Positions 25,468-34,122 of a stretch of 64,000 nucleotides of DNA are shown here, in pieces; positions within the stretch are counted from its first letter, which is position 1, and each line of letters starts with the position of its first letter. The position numbers and the translations under genes were made by a program. This DNA comes from Mesobacillus sp. AQ2 (GTDB lineage Bacteria > Bacillota > Bacilli > Bacillales > Cytobacillaceae), in assembly GCF_030122805.1 (NCBI RefSeq), contig NZ_CP126080.1, positions 4,655,501 to 4,719,500 on the forward strand. Direction: 5' to 3'. The notes under the pieces were generated by a model that worked only from the letters and a program-made list of their open reading frames with translations, did not search any database and had not been told where the DNA came from.

Positions 25468-28448
25468 TAGTCAGCCCTCCTTACGTCGCAGAGGAATGCC
25501 TTATATTCAGGAATCATCGTGTTGGCGTCCCCAATATGAGGTGTTAAGCGGTTTGCTGTATCCCCTGTTGCATATCCTTTATATCCGAAGTGCCAAGGCA
25601 TGCCAATCTGGTGGACTTTCTTGCCGTTTACAGTGTGCGGCTTGAAGCGTTTCGTCACCATCGCATAGGCTTTAACCTCGCCGCGAGCTGATGTCACGAT
25701 AACCTCGTCCTTGTTCTTGATGCCTTTTTCCTTCGCTAGCTCTTCACTCATCTCGATGTACATATGGCCCATCAATTCTGACAGCCATTGCTGGTTCCTT
25801 GTCATCGAGCCTGATTGCCAGTGTTCACTTACACGATACGTTGTCGCCACGATCGGGTACTGCTTCTTCGTGCCTTTAAGGTTGAAGTCGCCATCCCAGA
25901 CCTTGATGGTCGGGTTGAATTCCTGGCTGGAGAACGCATTCGGCACCGGACTTTCAAACGGCTCATAGTGTTCTGGGAACGGTCCGTCATTGAGCGTTGG
26001 AGCAAACATGCCGCCGACGCCATCCTTCAGCATGATGAATGGATTCGTGCCTCCCTTGTCAGAAGGAGCGACCACTGCCTTGAAGTCAGGAATATCATGT
26101 CCAGTCCATTTTTTAGCCAGGCCATCCCACCAGATGACTGCCTTATCCTTGTTCCATGGCTTGCCGGCTGGATCTGCAGATGCGCGATTATAAAGAATCC
26201 GGCGGTTCATAGGCCATGCATAAGACCAGTTCAGGAAGTTGCCCATGCCATTATCCTTGTTGTCACGGCGCTTGGACAGGTTGCCTTCTTCCGGATAGAA
26301 GCCTGAATAAATCCAGTTTCCGGAGCATGTGGACCCGTCATCAGCAAGCGAACCGAAGTTCTCGACCTGTTTGCCTGTCTTAGTGTAATAACCGTTGATT
26401 TCACGGGCGACTAGATCGAATTCTGGATGATCATGTTCACCGTAATTCCAGTACAGTGCATTGATAGCTTTTGCAGCAGGTGAGCTTTCATTTTTGTACA
26501 TGCCTTTGATTCTTTGCATCAGCATATGGATGATTTCCATGTCTGCCTTTGATTCGCCTTTAGGCTCAATTGCCTTCCAGCGGTACTGCATCCAGCGTCC
26601 GCTGTTCGAAACCGTTCCTTCTTTCTCGTATGAGGATGCGGCCGGAAGCAGGAATACCTCTGTGTTGATTTTTGATGGATCGCTGCCAGCTTCTTTTTGC
26701 CAGAATGCTGAAGTTTCTGTCTCCCAAAGGTCAATTGCAACCAGCCAGTCAAGGTTGCTGAGTGCTTCTTTTTCCTTGCCTGCATTCGGGCCGCCGACTA
26801 CAGGATTGGTTCCAAACAGGAATGCGCCATCCAATTCGCCTTTATACATCGCATTGAAAAGGGCGATATGGGAGTAATTCTTGTTTCCTTTAGGAAGATA
26901 TTGATAGCAGAACTCATTGTCCTTTGTCGCGTTAGGGCCATACCATGCCTTGAGAAGGCTGACGACGAATTTTGGCTTATTGCTCCAATATCCAGCAGCA
27001 GGCGTTTCTTTTTCAAGATAGGCCTTAAGAGTTGCATGTTCAGGAAGCTCTTTCGGCGCTCCCAGATATCCTGGAAGATCCCCGAACAAAAGACCGAAGT
27101 CTGTTGAGCCTTGTACGTTTGATTCACCGCGAAGCGCGTTTACTCCGCCGCCAGGCATACCGATGTTGCCAAGAAGCAGCTGCAGCATGGCATATGAGCG
27201 GACGTTCTGGGTACCGACCGTATGCTGGGTTGTACCCATCGCATAAAGGATCGTACCTGCTTTTCCAGGCTTTCCTGTTGAACAGAAAGCGTCAGCCACC
27301 TTCAGGTAGTCTTCCTTAGGTGTTCCTGTCACTGTTGACACAGTGTCAACATCATAACGGGAATAATGCTTTTTCATCAGCTGGAACACGCTGCGAGGAT
27401 GCTGTAGTGTTTCATCCTTGACCGGGGTCCCGTCTTCTTGTGTTTCAAAAGACCAGCTAGCCTTGTCATATGAACGGGTTTTTGAATCATATCCGCTGAA
27501 CAAGCCGTCCTCGAATTCGAAGCCTTCCTTGACGATAAAGGAGGCATTTGTATATTTAGCAACATACTCTTTGTGGAAAAGGTTATTTTCGATCGCATAA
27601 CTGATCAAACCGCCGATAAAAGGAATATCGGTTCCAGAACGGAGCGGAGCATAAGTGTCAGCCTGTGATGACGTTCTTGTGAAACGCGGATCGACTGATA
27701 GTATTTTCCCTCCGTTTTCCCTTGCCTTTAAAAGCCATCTAAAGCTGACTGGATGGTTTTCAGCAGGGTTCGCGCCAATGATCAGCGCACAATCGGTATG
27801 CTGCAGATCATTCCAGTGATTTGTCATTGCTCCACGACCAAATGAAGGTGCCAGACCGGCAACCGTTGAACTGTGTCATATTCGTGCCTGGTGCTCTAAA
27901 TAGGTGACACCAAGCCCTCTCATCATTTTCGCGAGCAAATAAGTTTCTTCATTATCAAGTGCCGCGCCGCCTAGGCTTGCGATCGCTTCTGTTTTATTGA
28001 CAAAAATTCCGTTTGTTTTTTCAACGAATGTCTTGTCACGTGTTTCCTTCACGCGCTTGGCAATGGTATCAAGCATCCATCCCCAATCTTTTTCTTCCCA
28101 CTTATCGCTTCCAGGAGCCCGGTAACGAGGCTTCAGGACGCGTTTTTCTGAGGTGAATAATTGTCTGATCGTTGTCCCTTTACTGCACAGGCTTCCTTCG
28201 TTGATGGGATGATCCGGATCCCCTTCCGTATATACCACATCATTGTTTTTCGTATGGACTAAAATCCCGCAGCCCACAGCGCAGTATGGACAAATGGTTG
28301 GTGTAACAGTAGCTTTGGCAATCTTGAATTCTTTTGTTTTCGCATGGACTTCTTTTTCGTTGAAGCCAAGTTCAACAATCGCCAGGGTTGCCGCAGTGGC
28401 TCCTGACAGCTTCAAAAACTGCCTGCGATTCAGGTTGATTTCAACCAT
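25467..28448 (-). CDS. Selenocysteine-containing formate dehydrogenase alpha subunit (UGA at 27876-27878 read through)
   Basis: Catalytic bis-MGD subunit oxidising formate to CO2. The gene looks broken into two ORFs (190 and 786 codons) by a UGA. Reading UGA as Sec joins them into one 993-residue FdnG-like protein. The context HQARI-Sec-HSSTVAGLAPSFGRGA matches the Sec site of E. coli FdnG. A SelB-type hairpin follows the UGA. The N-terminus has a Tat motif NRRQFLK and a hydrophobic segment, so export as a folded complex is expected. [4Fe-4S] ligands are Cys 53, 56, 60 and 88; Sec is residue 191. selA, selB, selC and selD are not in the window. Confidence 0.95.
27847..27864 (-). promoter_or_regulatory. 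SECIS-type hairpin for SelB
   Basis: On the mRNA, GGUUGCCGGUCUGGCACC begins 11 nt after the UGA. It folds as GGU/ACC and GCC/GGC stems with a bulged U and a GGUCU loop. E. coli fdhF has the same distance, the same bulged U and the same GGUCU loop, the features read by SelB. Confidence 0.88.
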
Positions 28449-28502
28449 CTCTCTCTCTCCTTCCCAATAGTTGCTTGAACATCCGTAATCCCACAGTTGG
28501 TG

Positions 28503-29306
28503 TTAATTCAATACTTGCTGGGCTTCCCCCCTTTCAAGCAGGTCATCCGCAGCAGCGGGCGGGGTTAAATCATTGTTGATCCTCCCGGCCGATGTATAAA
28601 TCGTCGCCATTTTCCCGCGAAGGTAGCCGACAACCTCAATATTGAGGAATCTTGCCAGCTGTACCGCCTGCTTGGTGGCAGCTGTACGGGAACCGATGAC
28701 GGCAAAGCCAAATTTTGCTGCTTTTGAGAGCATTTCATATGAAACCCTGCCGGTCGTCAGCAGGACGAGCCGGTCGGGCTGCAAACGCTTTCGAATTGCG
28801 TGTCCGATAATCTTATCGACAGCATTATGCCTGCCGATGTCTTCCCGGACCTTGATACTGCCATCCTCCAGGATGATACATGCGCCATGCATGCCGCCTG
28901 TTTCCAGGTACAATGGCGAATTTTGCGCGAATTCCGCCCGTTTTTTCAATAAATAGGTCAACGAATAGGTTTCATCGGAATTCACTTTATTGAACTTTTT
29001 GACATCCGTCATTGAAAAGAAGGTCACTCCCCGGCCGCAGCCCGCTGTATAGTGCTTCTTTTTCGAAAACATCTGTTCAGGATCGAAGGAATTGCATAAC
29101 GACACATTCAATGTGCCAGTCTTTTCACTAAAATCAACACTGACGACATCCTCCGGGCCATCGATCAACCCTTCTGAGAAAAGGTAGCCGTATACCCAAT
29201 CTTCGAGATCCTGATTGGTCAGCTGGAAAACCGCAATTTCATATCCATTCAGCTTCAGGCTGATTGGATATTCTTCAGGACAGCCTTTCTTTGTCATGTT
29301 CTTCAC
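28503..29306 (-). CDS. fdhD: Formate dehydrogenase sulfurtransferase FdhD
   Basis: Transfers sulfur from a cysteine desulfurase to the molybdenum cofactor of formate dehydrogenase. It has 267 residues. Family motifs: DWVYGYLFSEGLI, YTAGCGRGVTFF, TGGMHGACI, REDIGRHNAVDKIIGHA, and a C-terminal nucleotide-binding segment with TTGRVSYEM and SRTAATKQAV. Only one Cys is present in the loop where E. coli FdhD has CxxC. First gene of the operon, 54 bp before the alpha subunit. GGGGTGAAGAAC precedes the ATG. Confidence 0.94.
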   Translation of the reverse strand: MKNMTKKGCPEEYPISLKLNGYEIAVFQLTNQDLEDWVYGYLFSEGLIDGPEDVVSVDFSEKTGTLNVSLCNSFDPEQMFSKKKHYTAGCGRGVTFFSMTDVKKFNKVNSDETYSLTYLLKKRAEFAQNSPLYLETGGMHGACIILEDGSIKVREDIGRHNAVDKIIGHAIRKRLQPDRLVLLTTGRVSYEMLSKAAKFGFAVIGSRTAATKQAVQLARFLNIEVVGYLRGKMATIYTSAGRINNDLTPPAAADDLLERGEAQQVLN

Positions 29307-29378
29307 CCCTTATCTGTTCGGTCATCTCTGGGTCCGGTTCAGCAATCGATATCTCCCAGTTCATTGGAATTGAAAGAC

Positions 29379-29394
29379 TGTGATCAATCTCGCA
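29379..29394. promoter_or_regulatory. Fnr-like box upstream of fdhD
   Basis: TGTGATCAATCTCGCA matches TGTGA-N6-TCACA at 9 of 10 fixed positions. It lies 73-88 bp upstream of the fdhD start. It fits anaerobic induction of the formate dehydrogenase operon, but no good -10 box at the expected distance could be assigned. Confidence 0.5.
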
Positions 29395-29560
29395 AACTGG
29401 CAATCTCTATAATTCACTCAGTAACATTAAATGCTTTGAAATCCTTGAAAACGGCCTTTCTGAATCAATTACAAGGTTGCTGTGCCATACATTAAAAAAC
29501 ATTTCACTATGCAAAAAGGAATAATACCCCTATGCCTTAAATGTACGGGAAAACGAATGG

Positions 29561-29584
29561 TTGTAACCGTTTCAATTGTTACAA
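29561..29584. promoter_or_regulatory. Palindrome of unknown binder
   Basis: TTGTAAC, 10 nt, GTTACAA: a perfect 7-bp inverted repeat with one helical turn plus arms between centres. It lies midway between fdhD and pdxK. The spacing does not fit Rex or Fnr. Confidence 0.45.
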
Positions 29585-29895
29585 TAATATAGATGAAAAT
29601 TGTCTATTTCTTTAACAAATGCTTAAATCTATATTTTCGTTTTACGAAAAATTTGTTCTGAGCCAAATTACACATTTCCCATGCTATATCAAATTATTTT
29701 TCCGCTCAGTAACTTTCATCACGTCAACGCACTAATGCCACAGAATTGTCAAAAGTTAATTTTTACCTAATACACCTTTCTCAAAAACCAATTCTTTGTC
29801 TATTCTTACAGAATTGGTATAATTATAAGAAAGTGTTGAAGGCGACAGGCCTGTCCATTCAGGCAGCCGCCATTCTATAAATGGAGGTAGTTCAC

Positions 29896-30720
29896 ATGAG
29901 TTTGAAAAAGGTGTTAACAATCGCAGGATCCGATACAAGCGGCGGCGCCGGCATCCAGGCTGACCTAAAAACGTTCCAGGAACTTGGCGTTTACGGAATG
30001 ACCGCTCTAACAACGGTCGTGACAATGGACCCAAAGAATCACTGGCATCATGAAGTCTTCCCTCAGCCAGTGGAGCTGGTCGAAAAACAGCTGGAAACAA
30101 TCCTTTCCGTCGGAATTGACGCCATGAAGACAGGAATGCTGGGAACGGTTGAGATCATCGAGCTTTCTGCCCGTAAAATCGATGAATATAACTTGGACAG
30201 AGTTGTCATCGACCCTGTCATGGTCTGCAAGGGAGAAGATGAGGTTTTGATGCCTGAAAACACAGATGCTATGAGGGAATTGCTTCTTCCAAGAGCGACT
30301 GTTGTTACGCCTAACCTTTTCGAAGCATGGCAGCTGGCACAGACAGGACCAATCCGCACAATTGATGACATGAAAGAAGCAGCTGCTAAAATCCATGACC
30401 TTGGCGCGAAGAACGTCATGATCAAGGGCGGAAACAAACTGAACCATGAAAAAGCAGTCGACCTTCTATATGATGGAAAAGACTTCACTCTATTCGAATC
30501 AGAAAAAGTTGAAACAAGCTTCACGCATGGCGCAGGCTGCACATTCGCGTCAGCGATCACAGCTCAGCTGGCAAAAGGCAAAACAGTCCCTGAAGCACTG
30601 GAAGTCGCAAAAAAATTCATCACAGAAGCAATCAAGCATGGCTTCAGACTGAACGAATATGTAGGACCAACCGCGCATCTTGCTTACAACAAATACGCAG
30701 ACGGCAACCGCGGAGAATAA
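29896..30720 (+). CDS. pdxK: Pyridoxine/pyridoxal kinase PdxK (ThiD-like)
   Basis: Phosphorylates B6 vitamers (and in this family often hydroxymethylpyrimidine). It has 274 residues from ATG 29896 with GGAGGTAG upstream; an earlier in-frame ATG lies within that ribosome site. Ribokinase-fold motifs: TIAGSDTSGGAGIQADLKTF at the N-terminus, VVIDPVMVCKG, and the catalytic loop THGAGCTFASAI with the dual Cys/His arrangement. Closely resembles B. subtilis YwdB/PdxK, which is also near ung. ThiD activity cannot be excluded. Confidence 0.92.
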   Translation: MSLKKVLTIAGSDTSGGAGIQADLKTFQELGVYGMTALTTVVTMDPKNHWHHEVFPQPVELVEKQLETILSVGIDAMKTGMLGTVEIIELSARKIDEYNLDRVVIDPVMVCKGEDEVLMPENTDAMRELLLPRATVVTPNLFEAWQLAQTGPIRTIDDMKEAAAKIHDLGAKNVMIKGGNKLNHEKAVDLLYDGKDFTLFESEKVETSFTHGAGCTFASAITAQLAKGKTVPEALEVAKKFITEAIKHGFRLNEYVGPTAHLAYNKYADGNRGE

Positions 30721-30728
30721 ACCATAAT

Positions 30729-30756
30729 AAAAAGGATGGCAGCCGCCATCCTTTTT
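30729..30756 (+). terminator. Terminator after pdxK
   Basis: AAAAGGATGGC pairs with GCCATCCTTTT around AGCC with a trailing T-run. Confidence 0.92.
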
Positions 30757-30814
30757 TCTATCCCTATTTCTGTTTCTAATGATATTTTAAAAGCCTTTTT
30801 GCCTGGTAGAGCCC

Positions 30815-31125
30815 TTTTTATGGACACTTTTCTGGGATTCTTCTATATTTTTGTCCATTAGAGCCCCTCTCATGGACACTTCTTCAGGAATTTCTCTTGT
30901 TTTTGTCCATTAGAGCCCTTCTTACGGACACTTTTTCAGGAATTCCTCATGTTTTTGTCCATTAGGGCCCTTCTCATGGACACTTTTCTGGGATTTCTCT
31001 TTATTTTTGTCCATTAGAGCCCCTCTTACGGACATTTTTCAGGGAATTCGTCATCTTTTTGTCCGTTAGAGCTCTTCTAATGGACACCAGCAATCGTCAT
31101 CTTTTTGTCCAATAGACTCTTCTCC
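30815..31125. repeat. 52-bp tandem repeat array C (6 units)
   Basis: The landmark (T/C)GGACA recurs at 30821, 30873, 30925, 30977, 31029 and 31081, exactly 52 bp each time. Between units TGTCCAT and ATGGACA can pair across a 13-nt TAGAGCCC-type loop; changes in one arm leave G-U or paired bases. The remainder is T/C-rich on the plus strand. It fills the gap between the convergent genes pdxK and yndM. No coding gene is supported. Confidence 0.95.
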
Positions 31126-31184
31126 TGCCCACTATACAGCGACCTCCAAGAGTCTAACAGCTATTATCCAGCCTATTTTTTCTA

Positions 31185-31541
31185 TTATATTTTCCGGTTG
31201 ATATGAAGAACCCGATCTGCGACATAACTATGGAAGAACCATTCACCAGAGGCGATCAGGGCAGCTGCAAAAAGTGACGCTCCAATCAAGCCATTAGTCT
31301 GTTCAAACAACAACAGCCCCAGTCCCCATATTACGAGAAACGACAATGCAAAATCTGCAAGTGAAGCTGTCAGATTGCTTGTTTTTGGAAGAATAAACAA
31401 ATCACCAGCCAGGTAGGATATAGCTCCAAGGACAAGGGTGATGATCAGGATGTCTCCTAACCCTGCATAACTGCCCAAAAACAGAAGCAGGATGGCAAAT
31501 GTCATGATGGCTTTAATCAGCAATGCTTTTGAGTGCTCCAT
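31185..31541 (-). CDS. DUF2512 membrane protein (YndM-like)
   Basis: A 118-residue protein with four membrane helices filling most of its length, of the DUF2512/YndM type; function unknown. The start is ATG 31541 (MEHSKALLI) with AAAAGGAGGGAG just upstream; the frame extends a further 26 codons without a ribosome site. A conserved GDLFILP turn lies between helices 2 and 3. B. subtilis YndM is associated with sporulation-era expression, but nothing here proves that. Confidence 0.78.
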   Translation of the reverse strand: MEHSKALLIKAIMTFAILLLFLGSYAGLGDILIITLVLGAISYLAGDLFILPKTSNLTASLADFALSFLVIWGLGLLLFEQTNGLIGASLFAAALIASGEWFFHSYVADRVLHINRKI

Positions 31542-31690
31542 ATGCTCCCTCCTTTTCCCTTCACTATTTCCATTTACTTTCCTGATTAAACACTTACTGT
31601 AAAACCTCCGAGCGTACATTTCGCTTTAAGAAAGATTTTTTAGTAATATAGATATAATCGATTTTAAAAAGATTGATGCAATCAAAAGCA

Positions 31691-31767
31691 GAAGGACGAA
31701 GCCGCGAAAACTTGTCGATAGACCGAAAGGCGAATCATTCATTTTTCACATAGAAGGCTGTCCCTTC
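31691..31767 (+). other. Possible structured leader RNA upstream of yojF
   Basis: GAAGGACGAAGCC (31691-31703) can pair with GGCTGTCCCTTC (31756-31767), giving 11 pairs with small bulges and enclosing about 50 nt. It ends 47 nt before the yojF start. It does not match any riboswitch class I can recall, and no terminator hairpin follows. Low certainty. Confidence 0.3.
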
Positions 31768-31814
31768 GGCTATTATAAATTGAAAACATCGAAATCCGGG
31801 AAGGAGGAACAAGG

Positions 31815-32162
31815 ATGGATCCGGTGATTTTGTCAGATGTCCAGGAAGCATTGGACCGTTTTAAAGACAAAGAAGTCTATATTCATTTGGAAACAACAAA
31901 TGGGGCATACGCATCCCATAACGATGAGTCGTTCTTTTCATCAGGCGCATATATTCGAAATGCGAAGGTCACTTATGAACGCGCGAAGATTGCTGGCGAA
32001 GGTCCATATCGGGCTGGTTTAAAGATACCCTTCGGCTGGGTTTACGCAGAAGGAATCACCCATTTTGAAATTGATGATAAAGGCAGGCTGCTGCTTGCAG
32101 GCCATGATTTTAATGGGAAGTTAGCCGTCGCCCTTGAAATAAGCGAAACGCCGTTCGAATAA
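31815..32162 (+). CDS. yojF: YojF family protein (DUF1806)
   Basis: A 115-residue protein of the DUF1806/YojF family, found next to bshB2 in many Bacillaceae. No catalytic motif or membrane segment is visible; the fold is probably all-beta (IHLETTNGAY, FFSSGAYIRNAKV, FEIDDKGRLLLAG). GGAAGGAGGAACAAGG precedes the ATG. It lies 28 bp upstream of bshB2, implying a shared transcript and a possible accessory role in bacillithiol synthesis, which is an inference from context. Confidence 0.88.
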   Translation: MDPVILSDVQEALDRFKDKEVYIHLETTNGAYASHNDESFFSSGAYIRNAKVTYERAKIAGEGPYRAGLKIPFGWVYAEGITHFEIDDKGRLLLAGHDFNGKLAVALEISETPFE

Positions 32163-32190
32163 ATAGCGTACAGAAAGGAGAGATCTTACG

Positions 32191-32856
32191 ATGGAAAAAG
32201 AAAGGCAGGTACTTGTCGTGTTCCCTCATCCTGATGATGAGGCATTTGGTGTTTCAGGAACAATCGCATCCCATGTCAATATGGGTACACCTGTTACATA
32301 TGCGTGTTTGACACTTGGACAGATGGGACGAAATATGGGAAATCCGCCATTCGCAAACAGGGAAACCCTTCCTGCGATCCGTGAGCAAGAATTAGACAAC
32401 GCAGCACGGGCTATGGGCATCAACGATTTGCGGAAGCTTGGATTCCGTGACAAAACGGTTGAGTTCGAGGATGAAAATATGCTGACAAACCTTATGTCCT
32501 CACTGATTGCTGAATTGAACCCTTCACTCGTCATCACATTCTACCCTGGCTATTCCGTACACCCGGACCACGAGGCAACAGGTGCAGCAGTGGTGCGCGC
32601 AGTAGAGAAAATCCCTGAAGCAGACCGGCCAAAACTGCATTGCGTAGCGTTCTCGCGCAACTGTGTTGAAGAGCTCGGTGAACCGGATATCGTCCATAAT
32701 ATCAGCGCCGTTGCCGATATCAAGCTGGATGCTATTCGTGCCCACCGCTCGCAAACCGAGCTGATGCTTGAGAATATGGCGGAAAAGCTGAAAGAGAAAG
32801 ATCCACAAACGATGGCGTGGCTCAATAATGAACGCTTTTGGACCTATAAATTTTAA
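32191..32856 (+). CDS. bshB2: N-acetylglucosaminyl-malate deacetylase BshB2
   Basis: Zinc deacetylase of the LmbE/PIG-L fold that removes acetyl from GlcNAc-malate, step two of bacillithiol synthesis. It has 221 residues. The N-terminal metal motif FPHPDDEAFG gives His 13, Asp 15 and Asp/Glu ligands; the third ligand lies in HPDHEATGAAV. ACTLGQMGRN follows the second strand. AAAGGAGAG precedes the ATG. The YojG/BshB2 type is distinguished from BshB1 by the yojF pairing. Confidence 0.93.
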   Translation: MEKERQVLVVFPHPDDEAFGVSGTIASHVNMGTPVTYACLTLGQMGRNMGNPPFANRETLPAIREQELDNAARAMGINDLRKLGFRDKTVEFEDENMLTNLMSSLIAELNPSLVITFYPGYSVHPDHEATGAAVVRAVEKIPEADRPKLHCVAFSRNCVEELGEPDIVHNISAVADIKLDAIRAHRSQTELMLENMAEKLKEKDPQTMAWLNNERFWTYKF

Positions 32857-32880
32857 TCCACCTGTTGCAGGTGGATTTTT
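32857..32880 (+). terminator. Terminator after bshB2
   Basis: AATCCACCTG pairs with CAGGTGGATT around TTG, then TTTTTC. Its T-run touches the stop codon of the opposing gene. Confidence 0.9.
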
Positions 32881-33251
32881 CATTTTCTTTCATATACTCC
32901 TTCAATCATCAGGCCTTTCACGAACACCACTTCCTCGGCTGGCTCTCCTTTGATTTTCCACACTGATTCCTTGAATCCAAGGAATTTACTGTTGTTTGTC
33001 TTGCCGATCAACCTGTCGATTTCGAAATTCCGTTCCCCATTATGATAAAATTTCTGATACGTTTCATAGCCGGTATGGAATTCCTGGTCCTTAAAGATCA
33101 GGACCCCGCTTGTTTTGCTGGTATACACATCAAGGTTCACATCATAGAAGTAAAGGCCAGCGATTAACAAGACCGGAGCAAGAATCAATACCCATCTCTT
33201 CTTTTTCAGGAACAAGCAACCACTTCCCCATTTTTTAAAATTTTCAGTCAC
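32880..33251 (-). CDS. Membrane-anchored protein of unknown function
   Basis: A protein of up to 123 residues that I do not recognise. A basic stretch (KKKRW) precedes one hydrophobic helix (about 20-36), and the remaining 85 residues look like a small extracytoplasmic beta domain. Start uncertain: the frame opens at GTG 33251, whose ribosome site would overlap it, while an internal TTG in GSGCLF is preceded by GGGGAAG. Convergent with bshB2 and divergent from the ABC operon. Codon use resembles neighbours. Confidence 0.6.
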   Translation of the reverse strand: MTENFKKWGSGCLFLKKKRWVLILAPVLLIAGLYFYDVNLDVYTSKTSGVLIFKDQEFHTGYETYQKFYHNGERNFEIDRLIGKTNNSKFLGFKESVWKIKGEPAEEVVFVKGLMIEGVYERK

Positions 33252-33310
33252 TTCCTATAATAGCATATTACCCTGGCTTCAATTAAAATTGTCGGATTAT
33301 AAGTGAATTT

Positions 33311-33376
33311 GTGAGTGATTACTCACTATACAAATTTATGTGAATGCATTATGCTCTTAGTGAGTGATTACTCACT
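33311..33376 (+). promoter_or_regulatory. Promoter with two TetR-type operators
   Basis: GTGAGTGATTACTCAC occurs twice, at 33311-33326 and 33360-33375, with arms GTGAGT/ACTCAC. Between them lies a candidate promoter TATACA (33327), 17-nt spacer, TATGCT (33350). The operators thus abut the -35 box and cover the start region, an ideal repressor layout. The TetR gene at the end of the operon is the obvious binder. Confidence 0.75.
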
Positions 33377-33399
33377 TCTAAAAAGGAAGGTGAACTCAA

Positions 33400-34122
33400 A
33401 TGATTGTTTCGATAAAAAACGTAAGTAAACGTTACGGTACTCATGAAGTCTTAAAAGATCTCAATCTCGAGATTGAAAGCGGGGAAATCTTTGGACTGCT
33501 GGGTCCCTCAGGTGCTGGAAAAACCACTCTTGTCAGGCAGCTCGTCGGACTGGAAACACCGACAGAAGGCGAAAACTATCTTTTCGGTGAAAAAATGCCA
33601 TCATTGCAGCTGATTGAAAGAATTGGCTATATGGCTCAATCCGACGCGCTTTATACCGAATTATCCGCCAAGGAAAACCTTGAATTCTTCGCTTCATTGT
33701 TCGGCCTGAAGGGTGCGCAGCGAAAAAAGCGAATTCTGGAAGTGATGGAGCTGGTGGACTTGTCCGACCATCTTAACAAACTGGTAACCAATTACTCTGG
33801 CGGCATGAAGCGGCGCCTCTCCCTTGCTGCGGCATTGCTGCACGAGCCTGAGCTGCTGATCCTCGATGAGCCGACCGTTGGGATCGACCCTGTTCTCCGT
33901 CAAAGTATTTGGTCAGGATTTTATGATTTGAAAAACAGCGGCAAAACGCTGATTGTCACAACACATGTCATGGATGAAGCAGAAAAGTGCGACAGGCTGG
34001 GGCTGATCCGCGACGGAAAACTGATTGCAGTCGGCACTCCTGCCGAGTTGAAGGAAAAGACCGGTTCAGCCAGCGTCGAGGAAGCATTTTTAGCATACGG
34101 AGGTGTCCAACATGCGAATTAG
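33400..34122 (+). CDS. ABC transporter ATP-binding protein
   Basis: ATPase subunit of 240 residues for the ABC-2-type permease encoded next. Walker A GPSGAGKTT is near residue 36, the signature YSGGMKRRLS near 128, Walker B LLILDEPTVGID near 150, and the switch His in VTTHVMDEAEKC. AAAGGAAGGTGAAC precedes the ATG. The operon ABC ATPase - permease - TetR with paired operators suggests an inducible exporter of a toxic compound; the substrate is unknown. Confidence 0.92.
   Translation: MIVSIKNVSKRYGTHEVLKDLNLEIESGEIFGLLGPSGAGKTTLVRQLVGLETPTEGENYLFGEKMPSLQLIERIGYMAQSDALYTELSAKENLEFFASLFGLKGAQRKKRILEVMELVDLSDHLNKLVTNYSGGMKRRLSLAAALLHEPELLILDEPTVGIDPVLRQSIWSGFYDLKNSGKTLIVTTHVMDEAEKCDRLGLIRDGKLIAVGTPAELKEKTGSASVEEAFLAYGGVQHAN

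Larger units (their letters stand above)
29307..29895. other. Divergent control region fdhD / pdxK
   Basis: A 589-bp AT-rich non-coding gap between divergently transcribed fdhD and pdxK. It contains an Fnr-like box near fdhD and a separate palindrome in the middle. No gene with a ribosome site was found in it; AT-richness makes promoter boxes ambiguous. Confidence 0.65.

Noticed and set aside
25467..28448. Formate dehydrogenase alpha as a pseudogene split by a nonsense codon
   Set aside because: UGA is at the conserved Sec position, the frame continues intact for 802 codons, and a SelB-type hairpin follows at the expected distance.
29561..29584. Rex operator before fdhD
   Set aside because: Rex sites are TTGTGAA-N4-TTCACAA; here both the half-site and the 10-nt spacer differ.
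31691..31767. Cyclic-di-GMP or other known riboswitch before yojF
   Set aside because: Only short chance-like similarity to conserved GGACGCAAAGCC; the remaining conserved core is absent.
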